42,736 nucleotides of DNA from Moraxellaceae bacterium (GCA_031119205.1 JAVHYF010000022.1:12632-55367), one strand, 5' to 3'. Shown: positions 28,076-38,830, counted from the stretch's first letter. The notes: generated by a model from the sequence alone, not told the origin. Translations and numbers: made by a program.

Positions 28076-30800
28076 GCCCGCCTCCGCTCACCCATTCCTT
28101 GCGGCACAGGCCGCGCATCTCGCACCAGGCACAGGCCCGCTCCGTGCCTTGAGCAGGCAAGGCAGCGCCGTCGTACATCGCGTTGAAGCTGCGGGTGATC
28201 ACATCATGCAGCTGGCCGGCACGTTCCTCGGGCTCAGCCAGTTCGGCGATGCCAAGCTCTTCGCCGTCCAGCGCCACATAGGCGGCCGATGCCACGTGCG
28301 TCCCGGCCAGCAATGCGTAGAACGCCAGCTGCACGTCGTCCGTGTCGGCCACCTGATCACGCAGTGGTTTGAGCGCTCGCGACTTGTAGTCGAGCAACGC
28401 CAGCGTGCCTGCCCCCGCATCGGAGCGTCCTTCATCCATGCGGTCGATACGCCCCTGCAGCAGCAGACTGCGATTGGCCCCAAGCTCGTGCTCCTGGGTA
28501 AGGACTTTCTCGCCCGCACGCCAACGCCATCCATCAAGCTCGCGGCCGCGCTGCCAGGCAAGGTAGTCCGCCAGTTGCTGCCGCCAGCGCAGCCGCCAGG
28601 CATGGTCCTGGAAGTTACGGCCTACCGCATCGCCGAAGGCCGTCTCGGAGATCGCATCAAGTGCTGCCAGCAGCTCGGTGTCGTCGTGTCCGGCCAGGCT
28701 CGGAAAGCGGGTATGAAAGGTGTGCAGGATGGCATGCAACTGCGTGCCAAAGTCCTGCTTCTCCATGCCTTCGCCCAGTTCGTCCAGCCCGGCGAGCCCG
28801 AGGACGTAACGCGCAAAGTAGCGATAGGGACAATCGACCAGGGTCTGCATGCCGGAGGCCGACAGGCGTACAGGCACGCGTGCAGGCGGAACGCACGGCG
28901 CGGCCTGAACGGTCGGCGCGATGTCGGGACTCGCCTTCGGGTCACGGCTGCGCACGGCGAGCGGCCGGTCGCTGCCACCCGCGAGGCCGAGCGCCGCGAG
29001 CAGCACCGAGACCTCGGTCGCAGGCAATACCTCCTCGTCGCGCCGCAATGACTGCCAGGCAATCACGCTGCGGTCCGATGCCAGCAGCAGGCCCGCCAGG
29101 TCCTCGCGCATGCGCTGACGCTCGGCACTTGCATCCGGCAGGCCCAGCTCGCGACGGACGCCGGCGTGGGTCAGCCAGCCGGGCGCGGTTGGCGGGGCAA
29201 GATGCTCGGTATCCGCGCCGATGACGATCACCGCCTCGAAACTGCGCAGCCGGGCCGCGGCAAGGTGGGTCATGATGATCGGGCTGTCGATCCGCTCGTC
29301 GCGGAACAGCTGCGCCTCCATCTGCCGGTTGAACCACACCCGCCACGCCGGAAAGCGGAAGCGTGCCTCATCCTGTGCCAGTTCCGCCTGCCGCATCTCC
29401 AGCCAGCCCAGCCATTGCTCACCAGCAGCGTCCTGCTGGATGTGCGGCAAGGCTCCCAGCAACTCCAGGCTCTTCAGCAAGCGCCGCAACCATTCAGCAA
29501 TGGTGGCGGATGACGAAGACATCATCAGCACACGCGCTTCAGCCAGGCGGTCGAGCAGCAGCTTCGCCGCCTCGACACCACCGCCTTCGGCGCTCGACAA
29601 GGCCTGTCGCAACACGTCCAGGCCACTGGCGATGTTGCGCTGGCGGATCAGGCGGTCGATGGCATCCGCGGCACGCCCGCGCACCAGCGGATCGATGTCG
29701 GCAAAGAGCAGCGGTGCGCGCAGAAGATCGATGAGCGCGCGATGCCAGGCATCCGTCGCCAATACTTCCAGCCAGGCGTCGACCACCGCCGCGACACGTG
29801 TCGTCACCATCTTCCAGCCGGTTTCGTCCTGTACCAGTACGTGCTGGCGCTCCAGCAAGGCGCGCGCGCGCCGTGCGGCGAGACGATCACACGCGACAAG
29901 CGCGATCTCGCGACGCCCTTCGCGCAACCACGCGAGCACTTGATCGGCGACTGCCTGGCCAAGATCTTCGAGGCTCTCTGCAGCAACCATCTGCAGACGC
30001 TCGCCCGCCGCCAGCACGGTTTGTGGAGACAGCGTGGCAGCACGATCACGCACGGGAAGCGCGTCCTCGACCGCAACTGGCCACGCGCAATCCAGCAACT
30101 GCGCCAGCGCACCACCTGCCAATTGGCGGTCGGGACGCAGGACCAGCACGGGTACGCGCGCAGACGCGACCTCGATCAAGTGCCGCAACGGGCCGGGCTC
30201 GGCGGATTCCAGCATCACGATGAGCGGACCATCGAGTTGTGCGACCCAGTTCCCCGCAGCGAGCAGGCGGGCAGCCGCATTCGAGGGCTTGCCCTGAGCT
30301 TCGGCCCGCCACAGCGTATTGACGACCCGCGCCTCGAAAGCCAGTGCCTGCGAATGCTTGAGCGCGAACGCCGTCTCAAGCCGCGCCAGCAATTCGGCCT
30401 CATCGTCGGGCAAGGCGACAGCGTGTTCGGTCAGTGTGTCGAACAACTGGGTCAGCTCGGCGACGACATCCCACAGCATGCCTTCGTCGAACCACTCGCG
30501 GCCGCGCAGCAGGGTGTGCAGGATCAGTTGGCGGCGCGCGTCCGGCAAGGCTTCCAGTGCGCCCTGCCAGGGTGCGACGAGACCGGAAAGCGTATTTGTC
30601 CGTGGCAACAACAGTGCCCCACCCGCCGCCGTACGCAATGCAAGGTTGAGCGCCGGCAGGAGCTTGAGGTTGGGCAACAACAAGCCGGCCGCAGACAGAT
30701 CGCCGGGACGCTCCTGCGCGCCCGCAAAGGCCAGGATCTCGCGGGCAGCGACCTGCAGGAAGCCCTCGTCAGGCGCGATGGAACGGGTGACCAGTGTCAT
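28065..30800 (-). CDS. addB: AddB-type PD-(D/E)XK nuclease subunit
   Basis: 911-residue partner of AddA. The N-terminal two thirds is a degenerate helicase-like region. The C-terminal third has LSASGMQTLVDCPYRYFARYVLG (first Cys), a LLDYKSRAL nuclease motif and the closing ACAWCEMRGLC, giving C-x2-C-x5-C. Together these four Cys fit the iron-sulfur cluster known to stabilise AddB-type nucleases. The start at 30800 has no strong ribosome-binding site. First gene of addB-addA, after the ferredoxin terminator. Confidence 0.87.
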   Translation of the reverse strand: MTLVTRSIAPDEGFLQVAAREILAFAGAQERPGDLSAAGLLLPNLKLLPALNLALRTAAGGALLLPRTNTLSGLVAPWQGALEALPDARRQLILHTLLRGREWFDEGMLWDVVAELTQLFDTLTEHAVALPDDEAELLARLETAFALKHSQALAFEARVVNTLWRAEAQGKPSNAAARLLAAGNWVAQLDGPLIVMLESAEPGPLRHLIEVASARVPVLVLRPDRQLAGGALAQLLDCAWPVAVEDALPVRDRAATLSPQTVLAAGERLQMVAAESLEDLGQAVADQVLAWLREGRREIALVACDRLAARRARALLERQHVLVQDETGWKMVTTRVAAVVDAWLEVLATDAWHRALIDLLRAPLLFADIDPLVRGRAADAIDRLIRQRNIASGLDVLRQALSSAEGGGVEAAKLLLDRLAEARVLMMSSSSATIAEWLRRLLKSLELLGALPHIQQDAAGEQWLGWLEMRQAELAQDEARFRFPAWRVWFNRQMEAQLFRDERIDSPIIMTHLAAARLRSFEAVIVIGADTEHLAPPTAPGWLTHAGVRRELGLPDASAERQRMREDLAGLLLASDRSVIAWQSLRRDEEVLPATEVSVLLAALGLAGGSDRPLAVRSRDPKASPDIAPTVQAAPCVPPARVPVRLSASGMQTLVDCPYRYFARYVLGLAGLDELGEGMEKQDFGTQLHAILHTFHTRFPSLAGHDDTELLAALDAISETAFGDAVGRNFQDHAWRLRWRQQLADYLAWQRGRELDGWRWRAGEKVLTQEHELGANRSLLLQGRIDRMDEGRSDAGAGTLALLDYKSRALKPLRDQVADTDDVQLAFYALLAGTHVASAAYVALDGEELGIAELAEPEERAGQLHDVITRSFNAMYDGAALPAQGTERACAWCEMRGLCRKEWVSGGGHER

Positions 30801-30883
30801 GCCGACATGCTGCCACGATTGGGCCGCATCGTTTGTCGCTGGATTGCCGCCTCAGCATGCAAACAGCTGCGCGCTGCGCAAAA

Positions 30884-30917
30884 ACGAAAAGGCGCACGCC
30901 CGTGGGCAGTGCGCCTT
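30884..30917 (-). terminator. Intrinsic terminator of the ferredoxin gene
   Basis: AAGGCGCAC (30889-30897) pairs with GTGCGCCTT (30909-30917) and an inner CCC/GGG pair lies in the loop. The left flank AAAAACGAA becomes a T-rich tail on the minus strand. It separates fdxA from addB. Confidence 0.8.
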
Positions 30918-30959
30918 CCTGTAGGTCCCGCTTGAACCGGGACGCTGGCAGAACGCGGA

Positions 30960-31283
30960 TCAGCGTTCCAGCAGATCCGTCTTGCCAGTCTTGTCACGCC
31001 ACTCGTCGGCATCCGGCAAGGGATCCTTGCGCTCCACGATCGCCGGCCATTTCTTGGCCAGCTCCGCGTTCAGATCCAGGAAGTGTTGCTGGTCCGCAGG
31101 CAGGTCATCCTCAGCAAAGATCGCCTCGGCCGGGCATTCGGCAACGCAGAGGGTGCAGTCGATGCACTCGTCCGGATCGATCACGAGGAAATTCGGGCCT
31201 TCGCGAAAGCAGTCGACGGGGCACACGTCGACGCAGTCGGTGTACTTGCACTTGATACAGTTTTCGGAAACGACGTAGGTCAT
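30960..31283 (-). CDS. fdxA: Seven-iron ferredoxin [3Fe-4S][4Fe-4S]
   Basis: Small electron carrier of 107 residues from the ATG at 31283 with GGAG upstream; an in-frame extension upstream is not needed. Cys spacing [17 protein letters not shown] and [15 protein letters not shown] matches FdxA-type ferredoxins holding one 3Fe-4S and one 4Fe-4S cluster. The C-terminal extension (about 65-107) is typical. The electron partner is unknown; the gene is monocistronic. Confidence 0.95.
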   Translation of the reverse strand: MTYVVSENCIKCKYTDCVDVCPVDCFREGPNFLVIDPDECIDCTLCVAECPAEAIFAEDDLPADQQHFLDLNAELAKKWPAIVERKDPLPDADEWRDKTGKTDLLER

Positions 31284-31430
31284 TTGCAGCTCCAGGCGGG
31301 GGACGCCAGCTCGGAATTCAGAGTGACGCGAATATACCGTGCTTTGAACCCGCCATAGCCGCCGCGCGGGGCATGGGTACATGAATTGCTGGCATTGCTT
31401 CACACCCGGGCGGGCCTGTCTGCGCTGCAA

Positions 31431-31463
31431 ATGAGAACGCCCCTCAAAAAGGGGCGCTCTCAT
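31431..31463 (-). terminator. Hairpin after comEA
   Basis: ATGAGA and CGCCCC (31431-31443, one mismatch between) pair with GGGGCG and TCTCAT (31451-31463). The loop holds a run of A's, so the minus strand has T's in the loop but only a short T-tail. Probably the comEA terminator; the rest of 31284-31508 shows nothing clear. Confidence 0.6.
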
Positions 31464-31508
31464 CATTTCTGCGCATTCCACCGGTGTGCTGCCAGCACCG
31501 GCTCCAGC

Positions 31509-31826
31509 TCACTTCTTGGCCGGTTCCTTCTTTGCATCCTTGGCAGCCGGTGCAGCTTCTGTCGTCGTACCGCCACTGAGGCTGATCTTGCCTTTCAGCT
31601 CGGCGTAGGTTGCGTCCCCGATGCCGTTGACGTCCTTCAGCGACTCCAGCGACTTGAAATTGCCGTTCTTCTTGCGGTGATCGATGATCGCCTTGGCCTT
31701 GGCCGGCCCGATTCCAGGCAGGGTTTCCAGTTCCTTCTCGGTGGCAGTGTTGATGTTCACGGCGGCAATCGCGACACCAATGCTTGCAACAACAGCGAAC
31801 AGCGAAACCAGCACTTTCTTCAGCAT
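31509..31826 (-). CDS. comEA: ComEA-like helix-hairpin-helix DNA-binding protein
   Basis: 105-residue periplasmic protein: signal peptide (1-21, VLVSLFAVVASIGVAIA) and one double helix-hairpin-helix domain (VNINTATEKELETLPGIGPAKAKAIIDHR ... LKDVNGIGDATYAELKGKI, quoted as two ends of residues 23-80). It ends in an Ala/Lys-rich tail. ComEA binds incoming DNA during natural transformation. The ATG at 31826 has AGGAG. Placement next to hldD is conserved in betaproteobacteria. No other competence genes are in the window. Confidence 0.9.
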   Translation of the reverse strand: MLKKVLVSLFAVVASIGVAIAAVNINTATEKELETLPGIGPAKAKAIIDHRKKNGNFKSLESLKDVNGIGDATYAELKGKISLSGGTTTEAAPAAKDAKKEPAKK

Positions 31827-31873
31827 GACAGGCTCCTTCGATGGTCTTGGAAATCCGGCCGGGCGTAGCCGGA

Positions 31874-32875
31874 TCAGCTACGGCCAAGCAACCAGGTAAC
31901 GTACTTGTCCACACCGCTCGACACGTCGTGGAACGGCGCATCGTAGCCGGCCTGCCGCAGCGCAGATACATCTGCCTGGGTGAAACTCTGATACTTGCCC
32001 TTCAGGGCGTCCGGGAACGGCGTGTATTCGATGAGGCCCTTCTGCTGCATGTCGTCCAGCGTGAGTGCTGGCAGGCCCTCGTGGCGGCGGCAGGAATTGA
32101 CCACGCCGAACGCAATGTCATTGAAGCTCTGCGCACGCCCGGTACCGAGGTTGAAGATGCCCGACTTCTCCGGATGGTCCAGGAAGAACAGGTTGGCATT
32201 CACCACATCGCCGACATAGATGAAGTCACGCAACTGCCCCCCGTTGGGGTAGCCGTCACAACCCTCGAACAGCTTCACTTTTCCCTCGGCACGGTACTGG
32301 TTGAAGTTGTGGAAGGCCACGGATGCCATGCGCCCCTTGTGCTGTTCGCGCGGCCCGTAGACGTTGAAGTAGCGGAAGCCGACGACCTGCGCCTGCAGCG
32401 CTGACCAGCGTTGCCGCAGCACGCGATCGAACAGCAGCTTGGAGTAACCGTAGACATTCAACGGGCCTTCGTACTGCGGCTCTTCGCGGAACACCTTCGT
32501 GCTGCCATAAGTCGCTGCGGACGAGGCGTACAGGAACTGCGCCTTGCTAGCCTGGCAGAACTCGAACAAGGCCAGCGAGTAGCGGTAGTTGTTGTCCAGC
32601 ATGTACTGGCCGTTGTGCTCCATGGTGTCGGAGCACGCCCCCTGGTGCAGCACGGCCTGCACCTTGCCATCGAAGGCGCCGGCCTGCAGCGCATCGAGGA
32701 AATCATGCTTGTCCAGGTAGTCGGCAACCTCGCAATCCACCAGGTTGCGGAACTTGTCGCCCTTGGTGAGGTTGTCCACCGCCAGTATGTTGGTGATGCC
32801 GCGTGCATTGAGCCCGGCAACGATATTCGAACCAATGAATCCGGCAGCGCCGGTCACGATGATCAGTTTGCTCAT
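31874..32875 (-). CDS. hldD: ADP-L-glycero-D-manno-heptose 6-epimerase
   Basis: Last step of ADP-heptose synthesis for the lipopolysaccharide inner core. It has 333 residues from the ATG at 32875, with AGGTAA upstream; the longer frame upstream is not needed. NAD-binding motif [11 protein letters not shown] is at the N-terminus, the catalytic YGYSK about residue 140, and substrate-loop motifs [16 protein letters not shown] follow. It is 29 bp after the heptose kinase gene, forming one operon with it. Confidence 0.95.
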   Translation of the reverse strand: MSKLIIVTGAAGFIGSNIVAGLNARGITNILAVDNLTKGDKFRNLVDCEVADYLDKHDFLDALQAGAFDGKVQAVLHQGACSDTMEHNGQYMLDNNYRYSLALFEFCQASKAQFLYASSAATYGSTKVFREEPQYEGPLNVYGYSKLLFDRVLRQRWSALQAQVVGFRYFNVYGPREQHKGRMASVAFHNFNQYRAEGKVKLFEGCDGYPNGGQLRDFIYVGDVVNANLFFLDHPEKSGIFNLGTGRAQSFNDIAFGVVNSCRRHEGLPALTLDDMQQKGLIEYTPFPDALKGKYQSFTQADVSALRQAGYDAPFHDVSSGVDKYVTWLLGRS

Positions 32876-32904
32876 GATTACCTGTTCAGCGCCCGGCTCG
32901 CGAT

Positions 32905-33849
32905 CTAGGACGCGAGTTCCCGGCGCAATTCGTCCAGCGACACCGTCGCGGTGCCAAGCTTGCCAACCACGATGCCGGCAGCATGATTGGAGAGGCGCAT
33001 CGCCTGCACCAGATCGCACCCGGCCGCGAGCATCACCGCCAGGGAGGCGATGACGGTATCGCCGGCACCTGAGACGTCGAAGACCTCCTGCGCCCGCGTT
33101 CCCTCATGCACGGCGCCATCGGGGCGGAACAGGCTCATGCCCTCCTCCGACCGCGTGACCAGCAAGGCATCCAGCGCCAGTTCCTCGCGCAGGGCCTGAG
33201 CCCTGGTTTCGAGGTCCTCATCGTTGCGCCAGCGCCCTACCACCTGACGCAACTCGCTGCGGTTGGGCGTCAGCAGACTGGCGCCACGGTAGCGGCTGTA
33301 GTCCTCGCCTTTGGGATCGACCAGGACCGGCTTTCCGACCTCGCGAGCAAACGCGATCATCTCCTGCACATGCGCTAGTCCGCCCTTGCCGTAGTCCGAC
33401 AGCACCACGACGTCATGCTGCGGAACCAGGGCCCGGTAGTCGGCCAGCTTCTCGTGCAGCACCTCGCGGTCGGGGGTGTTCTCGAAATCGATGCGTAGCA
33501 ACTGCTGCTGGCGGCCGATGACGCGAAGCTTGATCGTCGTCGACAGGCTGGCGTCACGGTGCAGATGCGCCGCGACCCCTGCCTCACCGAGCAGACGCTC
33601 GAGCGCCTGCGCCGGTTCGTCGTTGCCCACAACCGTCAGCAGGCTGCACTGTGCGCCGAGGCTCACGGCATTGCGCGCTACATTGGCCGCCCCGCCCGGC
33701 CGCTCCTCGCTGCGCGCGACATGCACCACAGGCACGGGAGCTTCCGGGGAAATGCGGTTCACTTCACCGAACCAGTAGCGGTCCAGCATCACGTCACCAA
33801 CAACGAGGATGCGGGCGCCACCGGTCTGGGGGACTTGCAGCTTGCTCAT
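32905..33849 (-). CDS. rfaE1: D-glycero-beta-D-manno-heptose-7-phosphate kinase (monofunctional)
   Basis: Ribokinase/PfkB-family kinase phosphorylating heptose-7-phosphate at C1. It has 314 residues with [11 protein letters not shown] (sugar site) and [14 protein letters not shown] (catalytic Asp). E. coli HldE fuses this kinase to an adenylyltransferase; here the C-terminal half is absent, so the transferase (rfaE2/hldC) must be elsewhere. The gene lies 11 bp after ugd. Confidence 0.93.
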   Translation of the reverse strand: MSKLQVPQTGGARILVVGDVMLDRYWFGEVNRISPEAPVPVVHVARSEERPGGAANVARNAVSLGAQCSLLTVVGNDEPAQALERLLGEAGVAAHLHRDASLSTTIKLRVIGRQQQLLRIDFENTPDREVLHEKLADYRALVPQHDVVVLSDYGKGGLAHVQEMIAFAREVGKPVLVDPKGEDYSRYRGASLLTPNRSELRQVVGRWRNDEDLETRAQALREELALDALLVTRSEEGMSLFRPDGAVHEGTRAQEVFDVSGAGDTVIASLAVMLAAGCDLVQAMRLSNHAAGIVVGKLGTATVSLDELRRELAS

Positions 33850-33860
33850 CAGGTTTGTGC

Positions 33861-35183
33861 TTACTTGCGGCCGATGCCCTGGTACTCGATGCCCGCCTTG
33901 CGCGGCAGCTCAGGGCTGAAGATATTGCGGCCGTCGAAGATGACCGGCTGCTTCAGGCTGGTCCGGATGCGTTCGAAGTCCGGGCTGCGGAATTCCTTCC
34001 ACTCCGTCACGATGACGAGCGCATCGGACCCTTCCAGTGCCTGCATCGGATTCTCGACGAAGCTCAGACGCGCATCGTCGCCGAATACGCGCTTGGCCTC
34101 GTGCATGGCAACCGGGTCGTAGGCGACAGCGGTAGCGCCACGCTTGAACAGCTCGGCCAGAATGACGCGGCTCGGCGCTTCGCGCATATCGTCGGTGTTC
34201 GGCTTGAATGCCAGGCCCCACACGGCAAAGCGTCGGCCTTTCAGGTCCTCGCCGAAGCGCGCGATGATCTTGTCGACCAGCACATGCTTCTGGTGCTCGT
34301 TGGCATCCTCGACGGCCTTCAGCACCTTGAGGTCCTGCTCCACGCCACCGGCGGTACGGATCAGCGCCTGCACGTCCTTCGGGAAGCAGGAACCACCGTA
34401 GCCGCAACCGGCATACAGGAAGTGCCAGCCGATGCGCGGATCGGAGCCGATGCCCTGGCGAACGAGTTCGATGTCGGCGCCCAGCTTCTCGGCCAGCAAC
34501 GCGAGTTCGTTCATGAAGCTGATGCGGGTGGCCAGCATGGCATTGGCCGCGTACTTGGTGAGTTCGGCAGAGCGCACATCCATCACCAGCAGGCGCTCGT
34601 GGTTGCGCTGGAACGGCGCATACAGGGCGCGCATCAGGTGGATGGCCTGGTCGTCCTCGGCACCGACCACGATGCGGTCGGGGCGCATGAAGTCCTCCAC
34701 TGCGGCGCCTTCCTTCAGGAATTCCGGGTTGGACACCACGCTGAAGGGCACCTCTGCTCCGCGGTTCTTCAGTTCTTCCGCAATCGCAGCCTTCACCTTG
34801 TCAGCAGTACCGACCGGCACCGTGCTCTTGTCGACCACCACCTTGTAGTCCGTCATGTGGCGACCGATGTTGCGTGCGGCGGCCAGCACGTACTTCAGGT
34901 CGGCAGATCCGTCTTCGTCGGGCGGCGTGCCCACTGCGATGAACTGGATGGTGCCGTGTGCCACGGCACGCTCGATGTCGGTCGTGAAATGCAGGCGACC
35001 GGACGCGACATTGCGCCTGACCATCTCCAGCAGGCCGGGTTCGAAGATGGGAATGCCCCCTTCTTCGAGAATGCGGATCTTCTCGGGGTCTACGTCCAGG
35101 CACAGGACATCATTGCCCACTTCCGCCAGGCAGGCGCCTGACACCAGACCGACATAGCCGGTTCCTACGACAGTGATTTTCAT
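33861..35183 (-). CDS. ugd: UDP-glucose 6-dehydrogenase
   Basis: Oxidises UDP-glucose twice with NAD to UDP-glucuronate, a precursor of surface polysaccharides. It has 440 residues with NAD motif [12 protein letters not shown] (5-16), STVPVGT (120-126), and catalytic Cys266 in YGGSCFPKD. The position between lapB and rfaE1 is conserved in betaproteobacteria, suggesting coordinated envelope biosynthesis. Confidence 0.95.
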   Translation of the reverse strand: MKITVVGTGYVGLVSGACLAEVGNDVLCLDVDPEKIRILEEGGIPIFEPGLLEMVRRNVASGRLHFTTDIERAVAHGTIQFIAVGTPPDEDGSADLKYVLAAARNIGRHMTDYKVVVDKSTVPVGTADKVKAAIAEELKNRGAEVPFSVVSNPEFLKEGAAVEDFMRPDRIVVGAEDDQAIHLMRALYAPFQRNHERLLVMDVRSAELTKYAANAMLATRISFMNELALLAEKLGADIELVRQGIGSDPRIGWHFLYAGCGYGGSCFPKDVQALIRTAGGVEQDLKVLKAVEDANEHQKHVLVDKIIARFGEDLKGRRFAVWGLAFKPNTDDMREAPSRVILAELFKRGATAVAYDPVAMHEAKRVFGDDARLSFVENPMQALEGSDALVIVTEWKEFRSPDFERIRTSLKQPVIFDGRNIFSPELPRKAGIEYQGIGRK

Positions 35184-35231
35184 GATTGTGCTTCGCTCAG
35201 GAGAGAGGGAGGGGTAGGTGTCCAGCGCTAC

Positions 35232-36407
35232 TTACGGCGCCAGATCGAATTCTTCGGTCCGCTTCGGTGGGTAGGTCTCCCAACCGCCGCAGGCCGGGCA
35301 ACGCCAGTAGAACTGACGCGCCTTGAAGCCACACGCGTTGCATCGATAGCGCGCCACCCGCCGGGTATGACCGTGGATCAGGCCCTTGACCAGTTCGACG
35401 TCGGTGATGCGCTCGTTGGGGGCCGTATGCACGGCCGCCTCCAGCAGTTTTTCCAGGCCCAGCAAGGTCGGATTGCGCTTCAGCTCGTCGCGCACAAGAT
35501 CATAGGCAACCTGCGGGCCCTGCTTTTCCATTTCCCACTGGAACACGGCTTCCAGCAGGTCCAGCGAGGGATAGCGCTCCAGATAGGAGCGCAGCAAGGC
35601 GATGCCACGCTCCGGCTCGCCCGTTCGACGATACGCCTCCATCATCCGTTCCGCCACTTGGGACAGGAAGGCCGGATTCTGTTGCTCCAAGCGCTTCCAG
35701 GCCTCCAGCGCCTCGGCGTCGTGGCCTTCGGCAGCCAGCACGTCACCCTGCAGGATGGTGGCGCGGACATTCTTCTTCTGCGTATTCAGCGCATCCTGGA
35801 TGTGCTGGCGAGCCTCAGCGAGGCGACCATTGGCAATGTCGGTCGCAGCGATTTCGCAATAGAAGTTGGCGATCTGGCGCTCGATCTCCAGCTCGCCACG
35901 ATCGGGCAGCGAGCGCGCCATTTCGATGGCCCGCGGCCAGTCCTTTTCCTGCTGGTAGATCTCGAGCAGTGCGCGGGTCGCCTCCTCGCGACGGCCACTG
36001 TCACGCAGCTGCAGATAGACACGCTCTGCGCGATCGAACAGGCCGGCTTTGAAGAAGTCCTCACCGAGCTCGCGCATCGCCTGCAGCCGCTGTTCGCTGT
36101 TCAGGTCTTCGCGGTCGATCAGGCTCTGGTGGATGCGGATTGCGCGATCCACCTCGCCACGTCGCCGGAACAGGCTGCCCAGCGCGAAGTGCAGCTCGAT
36201 GGTTTGCGGATCGACCTGGACGGCATCCAGAAAGGCGTCGATCGCCTTGTCCGGCTGCTCATTCACCAGGAAGTTGAGGCCTTTGAGATAGGAGCGCGGC
36301 AGGGAGCGCGACTCACGCAACAGATGGCGGATATCCACCCGCGCGGCAAACCAGCCCAGGCCGAAGAAGATCGGCCAGGACAGTAACCACCAGAGTTCAA
36401 ATTCCAT
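35232..36407 (-). CDS. lapB: Lipopolysaccharide assembly protein B (LapB/YciM)
   Basis: 391-residue inner-membrane adaptor that controls LpxC turnover and links lipopolysaccharide synthesis with transport. It has an N-terminal helix (LWWLLSWPIFFGLGWFAARV), about nine TPR repeats (40-340), and a C-terminal rubredoxin-like metal knuckle CNACG...CPACGGW. It is 9 bp downstream of lapA. Confidence 0.94.
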   Translation of the reverse strand: MEFELWWLLSWPIFFGLGWFAARVDIRHLLRESRSLPRSYLKGLNFLVNEQPDKAIDAFLDAVQVDPQTIELHFALGSLFRRRGEVDRAIRIHQSLIDREDLNSEQRLQAMRELGEDFFKAGLFDRAERVYLQLRDSGRREEATRALLEIYQQEKDWPRAIEMARSLPDRGELEIERQIANFYCEIAATDIANGRLAEARQHIQDALNTQKKNVRATILQGDVLAAEGHDAEALEAWKRLEQQNPAFLSQVAERMMEAYRRTGEPERGIALLRSYLERYPSLDLLEAVFQWEMEKQGPQVAYDLVRDELKRNPTLLGLEKLLEAAVHTAPNERITDVELVKGLIHGHTRRVARYRCNACGFKARQFYWRCPACGGWETYPPKRTEEFDLAP

Positions 36408-36416
36408 GTGGATGGA

Positions 36417-36707
36417 TCAGAAAGCGTCGGGAATTTCGGTCGAAGCCTCGCGCGGCACAGGGGTGCGCTCGGAGGCCCGCTTGAGACGGCGGATCTCACG
36501 CCGTTGCGAGAACAGGGTGGCCACCGTGGCTGTCGCCCCCAGCACGACGCCGCCGGCAAACATCACCAGCATGACGACGACCAGCGGCACCTGCCATTCA
36601 GTACCAAGGAAAAAACGCACCGTCACGGCGCCGTCATTCTTGATGGCGAATCCGAGCAGGAGCAGGAAGAGGATGGTCCGCAGCGACCATGCAACATATC
36701 GCATCAT
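36417..36707 (-). CDS. lapA: Lipopolysaccharide assembly protein A domain protein
   Basis: Small two-helix membrane protein (96 residues from the ATG at 36707; 36704 is equally possible and a TTG further upstream is unlikely). TM1 is LRTILFLLLLGFAIKND and TM2 is VPLVVVMLVMFAGGVVLGA, joined by a short VRFFLGTEWQ loop, with an arginine-rich tail. It works with LapB. A strong terminator lies between it and ihfB, so it needs read-through or its own promoter. Confidence 0.88.
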   Translation of the reverse strand: MMRYVAWSLRTILFLLLLGFAIKNDGAVTVRFFLGTEWQVPLVVVMLVMFAGGVVLGATATVATLFSQRREIRRLKRASERTPVPREASTEIPDAF

Positions 36708-36736
36708 GGAGCGATTATCCGTCAACAGCCCGAAAA

Positions 36737-36766
36737 GCAGAAGGCGGCCGTTAGGCCGCCTTCTGC
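36737..36766 (-). terminator. Intrinsic terminator after ihfB
   Basis: A perfect 13-bp stem (36737-36749 with 36754-36766, arm GCAGAAGGCGGCC) has loop GTTA. On the minus strand it is followed by TTTT. It lies in the 82-bp gap between ihfB and lapA, inside what otherwise looks like a continuous operon. Confidence 0.85.
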
Positions 36767-36789
36767 TTGCTCCAGTGCAGGGACGCGAA

Positions 36790-37089
36790 CTACTGCGTCA
36801 CCGCTTCGGCGCTGTAGTCGACACGCTCCCTCAACTCCTTGCCGGCCTTGAAGTGCGGTACGTACTTCTCGGGCACCAGCACCTTCTCGCCGGACTTGGG
36901 GTTGCGCCCCATGCGCGGCGGCCGGTAGTTGAGGGCAAAGCTGCCAAAGCCACGGATCTCGATCCGATGACCGCGCGACAGGCACGCGGTCATCTCGTCG
37001 AGGACGACCTTCACGGCGAAGTCGGCGTCCTTGGTTCCCAACTGGGGGAAACGGGCCGCCAGCCGCTCAATCAGCTCCGACTTGGTCAT
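36790..37089 (-). CDS. ihfB: Integration host factor beta subunit
   Basis: DNA-bending nucleoid protein, 99 residues. It has the HU/IHF fold with the beta-arm [13 protein letters not shown] (IHF signature with the intercalating proline) and start [11 protein letters not shown]. It pairs with IhfA, encoded elsewhere. It is 17 bp downstream of rpsA, the usual arrangement. Confidence 0.96.
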   Translation of the reverse strand: MTKSELIERLAARFPQLGTKDADFAVKVVLDEMTACLSRGHRIEIRGFGSFALNYRPPRMGRNPKSGEKVLVPEKYVPHFKAGKELRERVDYSAEAVTQ

Positions 37090-37106
37090 ATGACAGACGC
37101 GGACGA

Positions 37107-38813
37107 TTACTGTTGCGTGCTGTTGAGCTTGGCCTTCAGCAGTGCGCCCAGGTTGGTCGTACCGCTGGACGCGTCAGCCCCGGACAGCTTCTGCATGGCT
37201 TCGTTCTGCTCGGCTTGATCCTTGGCCTTGACCGACAGATTGATCGAACGCGACTTGCGGTCGACGTTGACGATCATGGTCTCGATCTCTTCGCCAGCCT
37301 TCAGCACGGCCGACAGGTCTTCGGTACGCTCACGCGAGAACTCGGAGACACGCAGGTAGCCTTCGACATCACCGCCCAGATCGATCACCGCACCGCGGGC
37401 ATCCACGGACTTCACAGTGCCCTTGACCAGGCTGTTCTTGTCGTGGGTGGCCACGAAGGAAGTGAAGGGATCACCATCCAGCTGCTTGACGCCCAGCGAG
37501 ATGCGCTCCTTCTCGATGTCGATGGCCAGCACGACTGCTTCCAGCTCATCGCCCTTCTTGAAGTTGCGGATCGCTTCTTCGCCCGGCAGGCTCCAGGACA
37601 GGTCGGACAGGTGCACCAGACCATCGATGCCGCCCGGCAGGCCGATGAAGACGCCGAAGTCGGTGATCGACTTGATGGCACCCTTCACGCGGTCGCCCTT
37701 CTTGTGGTTCTGGCCGAATTCGTCCCACGGGTTCGCCATGCACTGCTTCATGCCCAGCGAGATACGACGACGGTCTTCGTCGATTTCGAGAATCATCACT
37801 TCGACTTCGTCGCCCAGCTGGACAACCTTGGTCGGGTGGATGTTCTTGTTGGTCCAGTCCATTTCGGAGACGTGCACCAGACCTTCGATACCTTGCTCGA
37901 CTTCAACGAACGCGCCGTAGTCGGTGATGTTGGTCACCTTGCCGAACAGGCGGGTACCCGACGGGTAACGACGGGAGATGCCCACCCACGGATCTTCGCC
38001 CAGCTGCTTCATGCCCAGCGAGACGCGGTTCTTTTCCTGGTCGAACTTCAGGACCTTGGCAGTGACTTCGTCGCCCACGGTGAGCACTTCGCTCGGGTGA
38101 CGGACACGGCGCCAGGCCAGGTCGGTGATGTGCAGCAGGCCGTCGATACCGCCCAGGTCCACGAACGCACCGTAGTCGGTGATGTTCTTGACGATACCCT
38201 TGACGATGGTGCCTTCCTGCAGGTTGGCCAGCAGCTTCTCGCGCTCCTCGCCCATGGTCACTTCCAGCACGGCGCGGCGCGACACGACGACGTTGTTGCG
38301 CTTGCGGTCCAGCTTGATGACCTTGAATTCGAATTCCTTGCCTTCGTACGGCGTGGTGTCCTTGACCGGACGCATGTCGACCAGCGAACCCGGCAGGAAC
38401 GCGCGGATGCCATTGGTCATGACGGTCAGACCACCCTTGACCTTGCCGGTCACCAGGCCCTTGACCAGGGTGCCGTCGGTCAGTGCGGTGTCCAGTGCGT
38501 TCCAGGCAGCGATGCGCTTGGCCTTGTCACGCGACAGACGGGTTTCGCCGAAACCATCTTCCAGCGATTCGATAGCGACCTGGACGTAATCGCCCGGGTT
38601 GGCTTCGACTTCGCCGCGGTCGTTACGGAACTCTTCGACCGGGATGTAGCTTTCGGACTTCAGGCCCGCGTTCACGACCACGAAATTCTGGTCGACACGG
38701 ACGACTTCAGCAGTGATGACTTCGCCAGCACGCATTTCCTGGCGATTCAGGCTCTCCTCGAACAGCGCGGCAAAGCTTTCGGCCATGGGAGAGACAGCAA
38801 AAGAGGTGGACAT
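37107..38813 (-). CDS. rpsA: 30S ribosomal protein S1
   Basis: Ribosomal protein that melts structured leaders and helps mRNA bind the 30S subunit. It has 568 residues from the ATG at 38813; an ATG at 38786 ([12 protein letters not shown]) is possible. Six S1 repeats follow, the typical ones containing [23 protein letters not shown] segments. There is no ribosome-binding site, as is usual for rpsA, where S1 itself controls initiation. Located between cmk and ihfB. Confidence 0.96.
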   Translation of the reverse strand: MSTSFAVSPMAESFAALFEESLNRQEMRAGEVITAEVVRVDQNFVVVNAGLKSESYIPVEEFRNDRGEVEANPGDYVQVAIESLEDGFGETRLSRDKAKRIAAWNALDTALTDGTLVKGLVTGKVKGGLTVMTNGIRAFLPGSLVDMRPVKDTTPYEGKEFEFKVIKLDRKRNNVVVSRRAVLEVTMGEEREKLLANLQEGTIVKGIVKNITDYGAFVDLGGIDGLLHITDLAWRRVRHPSEVLTVGDEVTAKVLKFDQEKNRVSLGMKQLGEDPWVGISRRYPSGTRLFGKVTNITDYGAFVEVEQGIEGLVHVSEMDWTNKNIHPTKVVQLGDEVEVMILEIDEDRRRISLGMKQCMANPWDEFGQNHKKGDRVKGAIKSITDFGVFIGLPGGIDGLVHLSDLSWSLPGEEAIRNFKKGDELEAVVLAIDIEKERISLGVKQLDGDPFTSFVATHDKNSLVKGTVKSVDARGAVIDLGGDVEGYLRVSEFSRERTEDLSAVLKAGEEIETMIVNVDRKSRSINLSVKAKDQAEQNEAMQKLSGADASSGTTNLGALLKAKLNSTQQ

Positions 38814-38830
38814 AGAGAGAGGACTCGATA

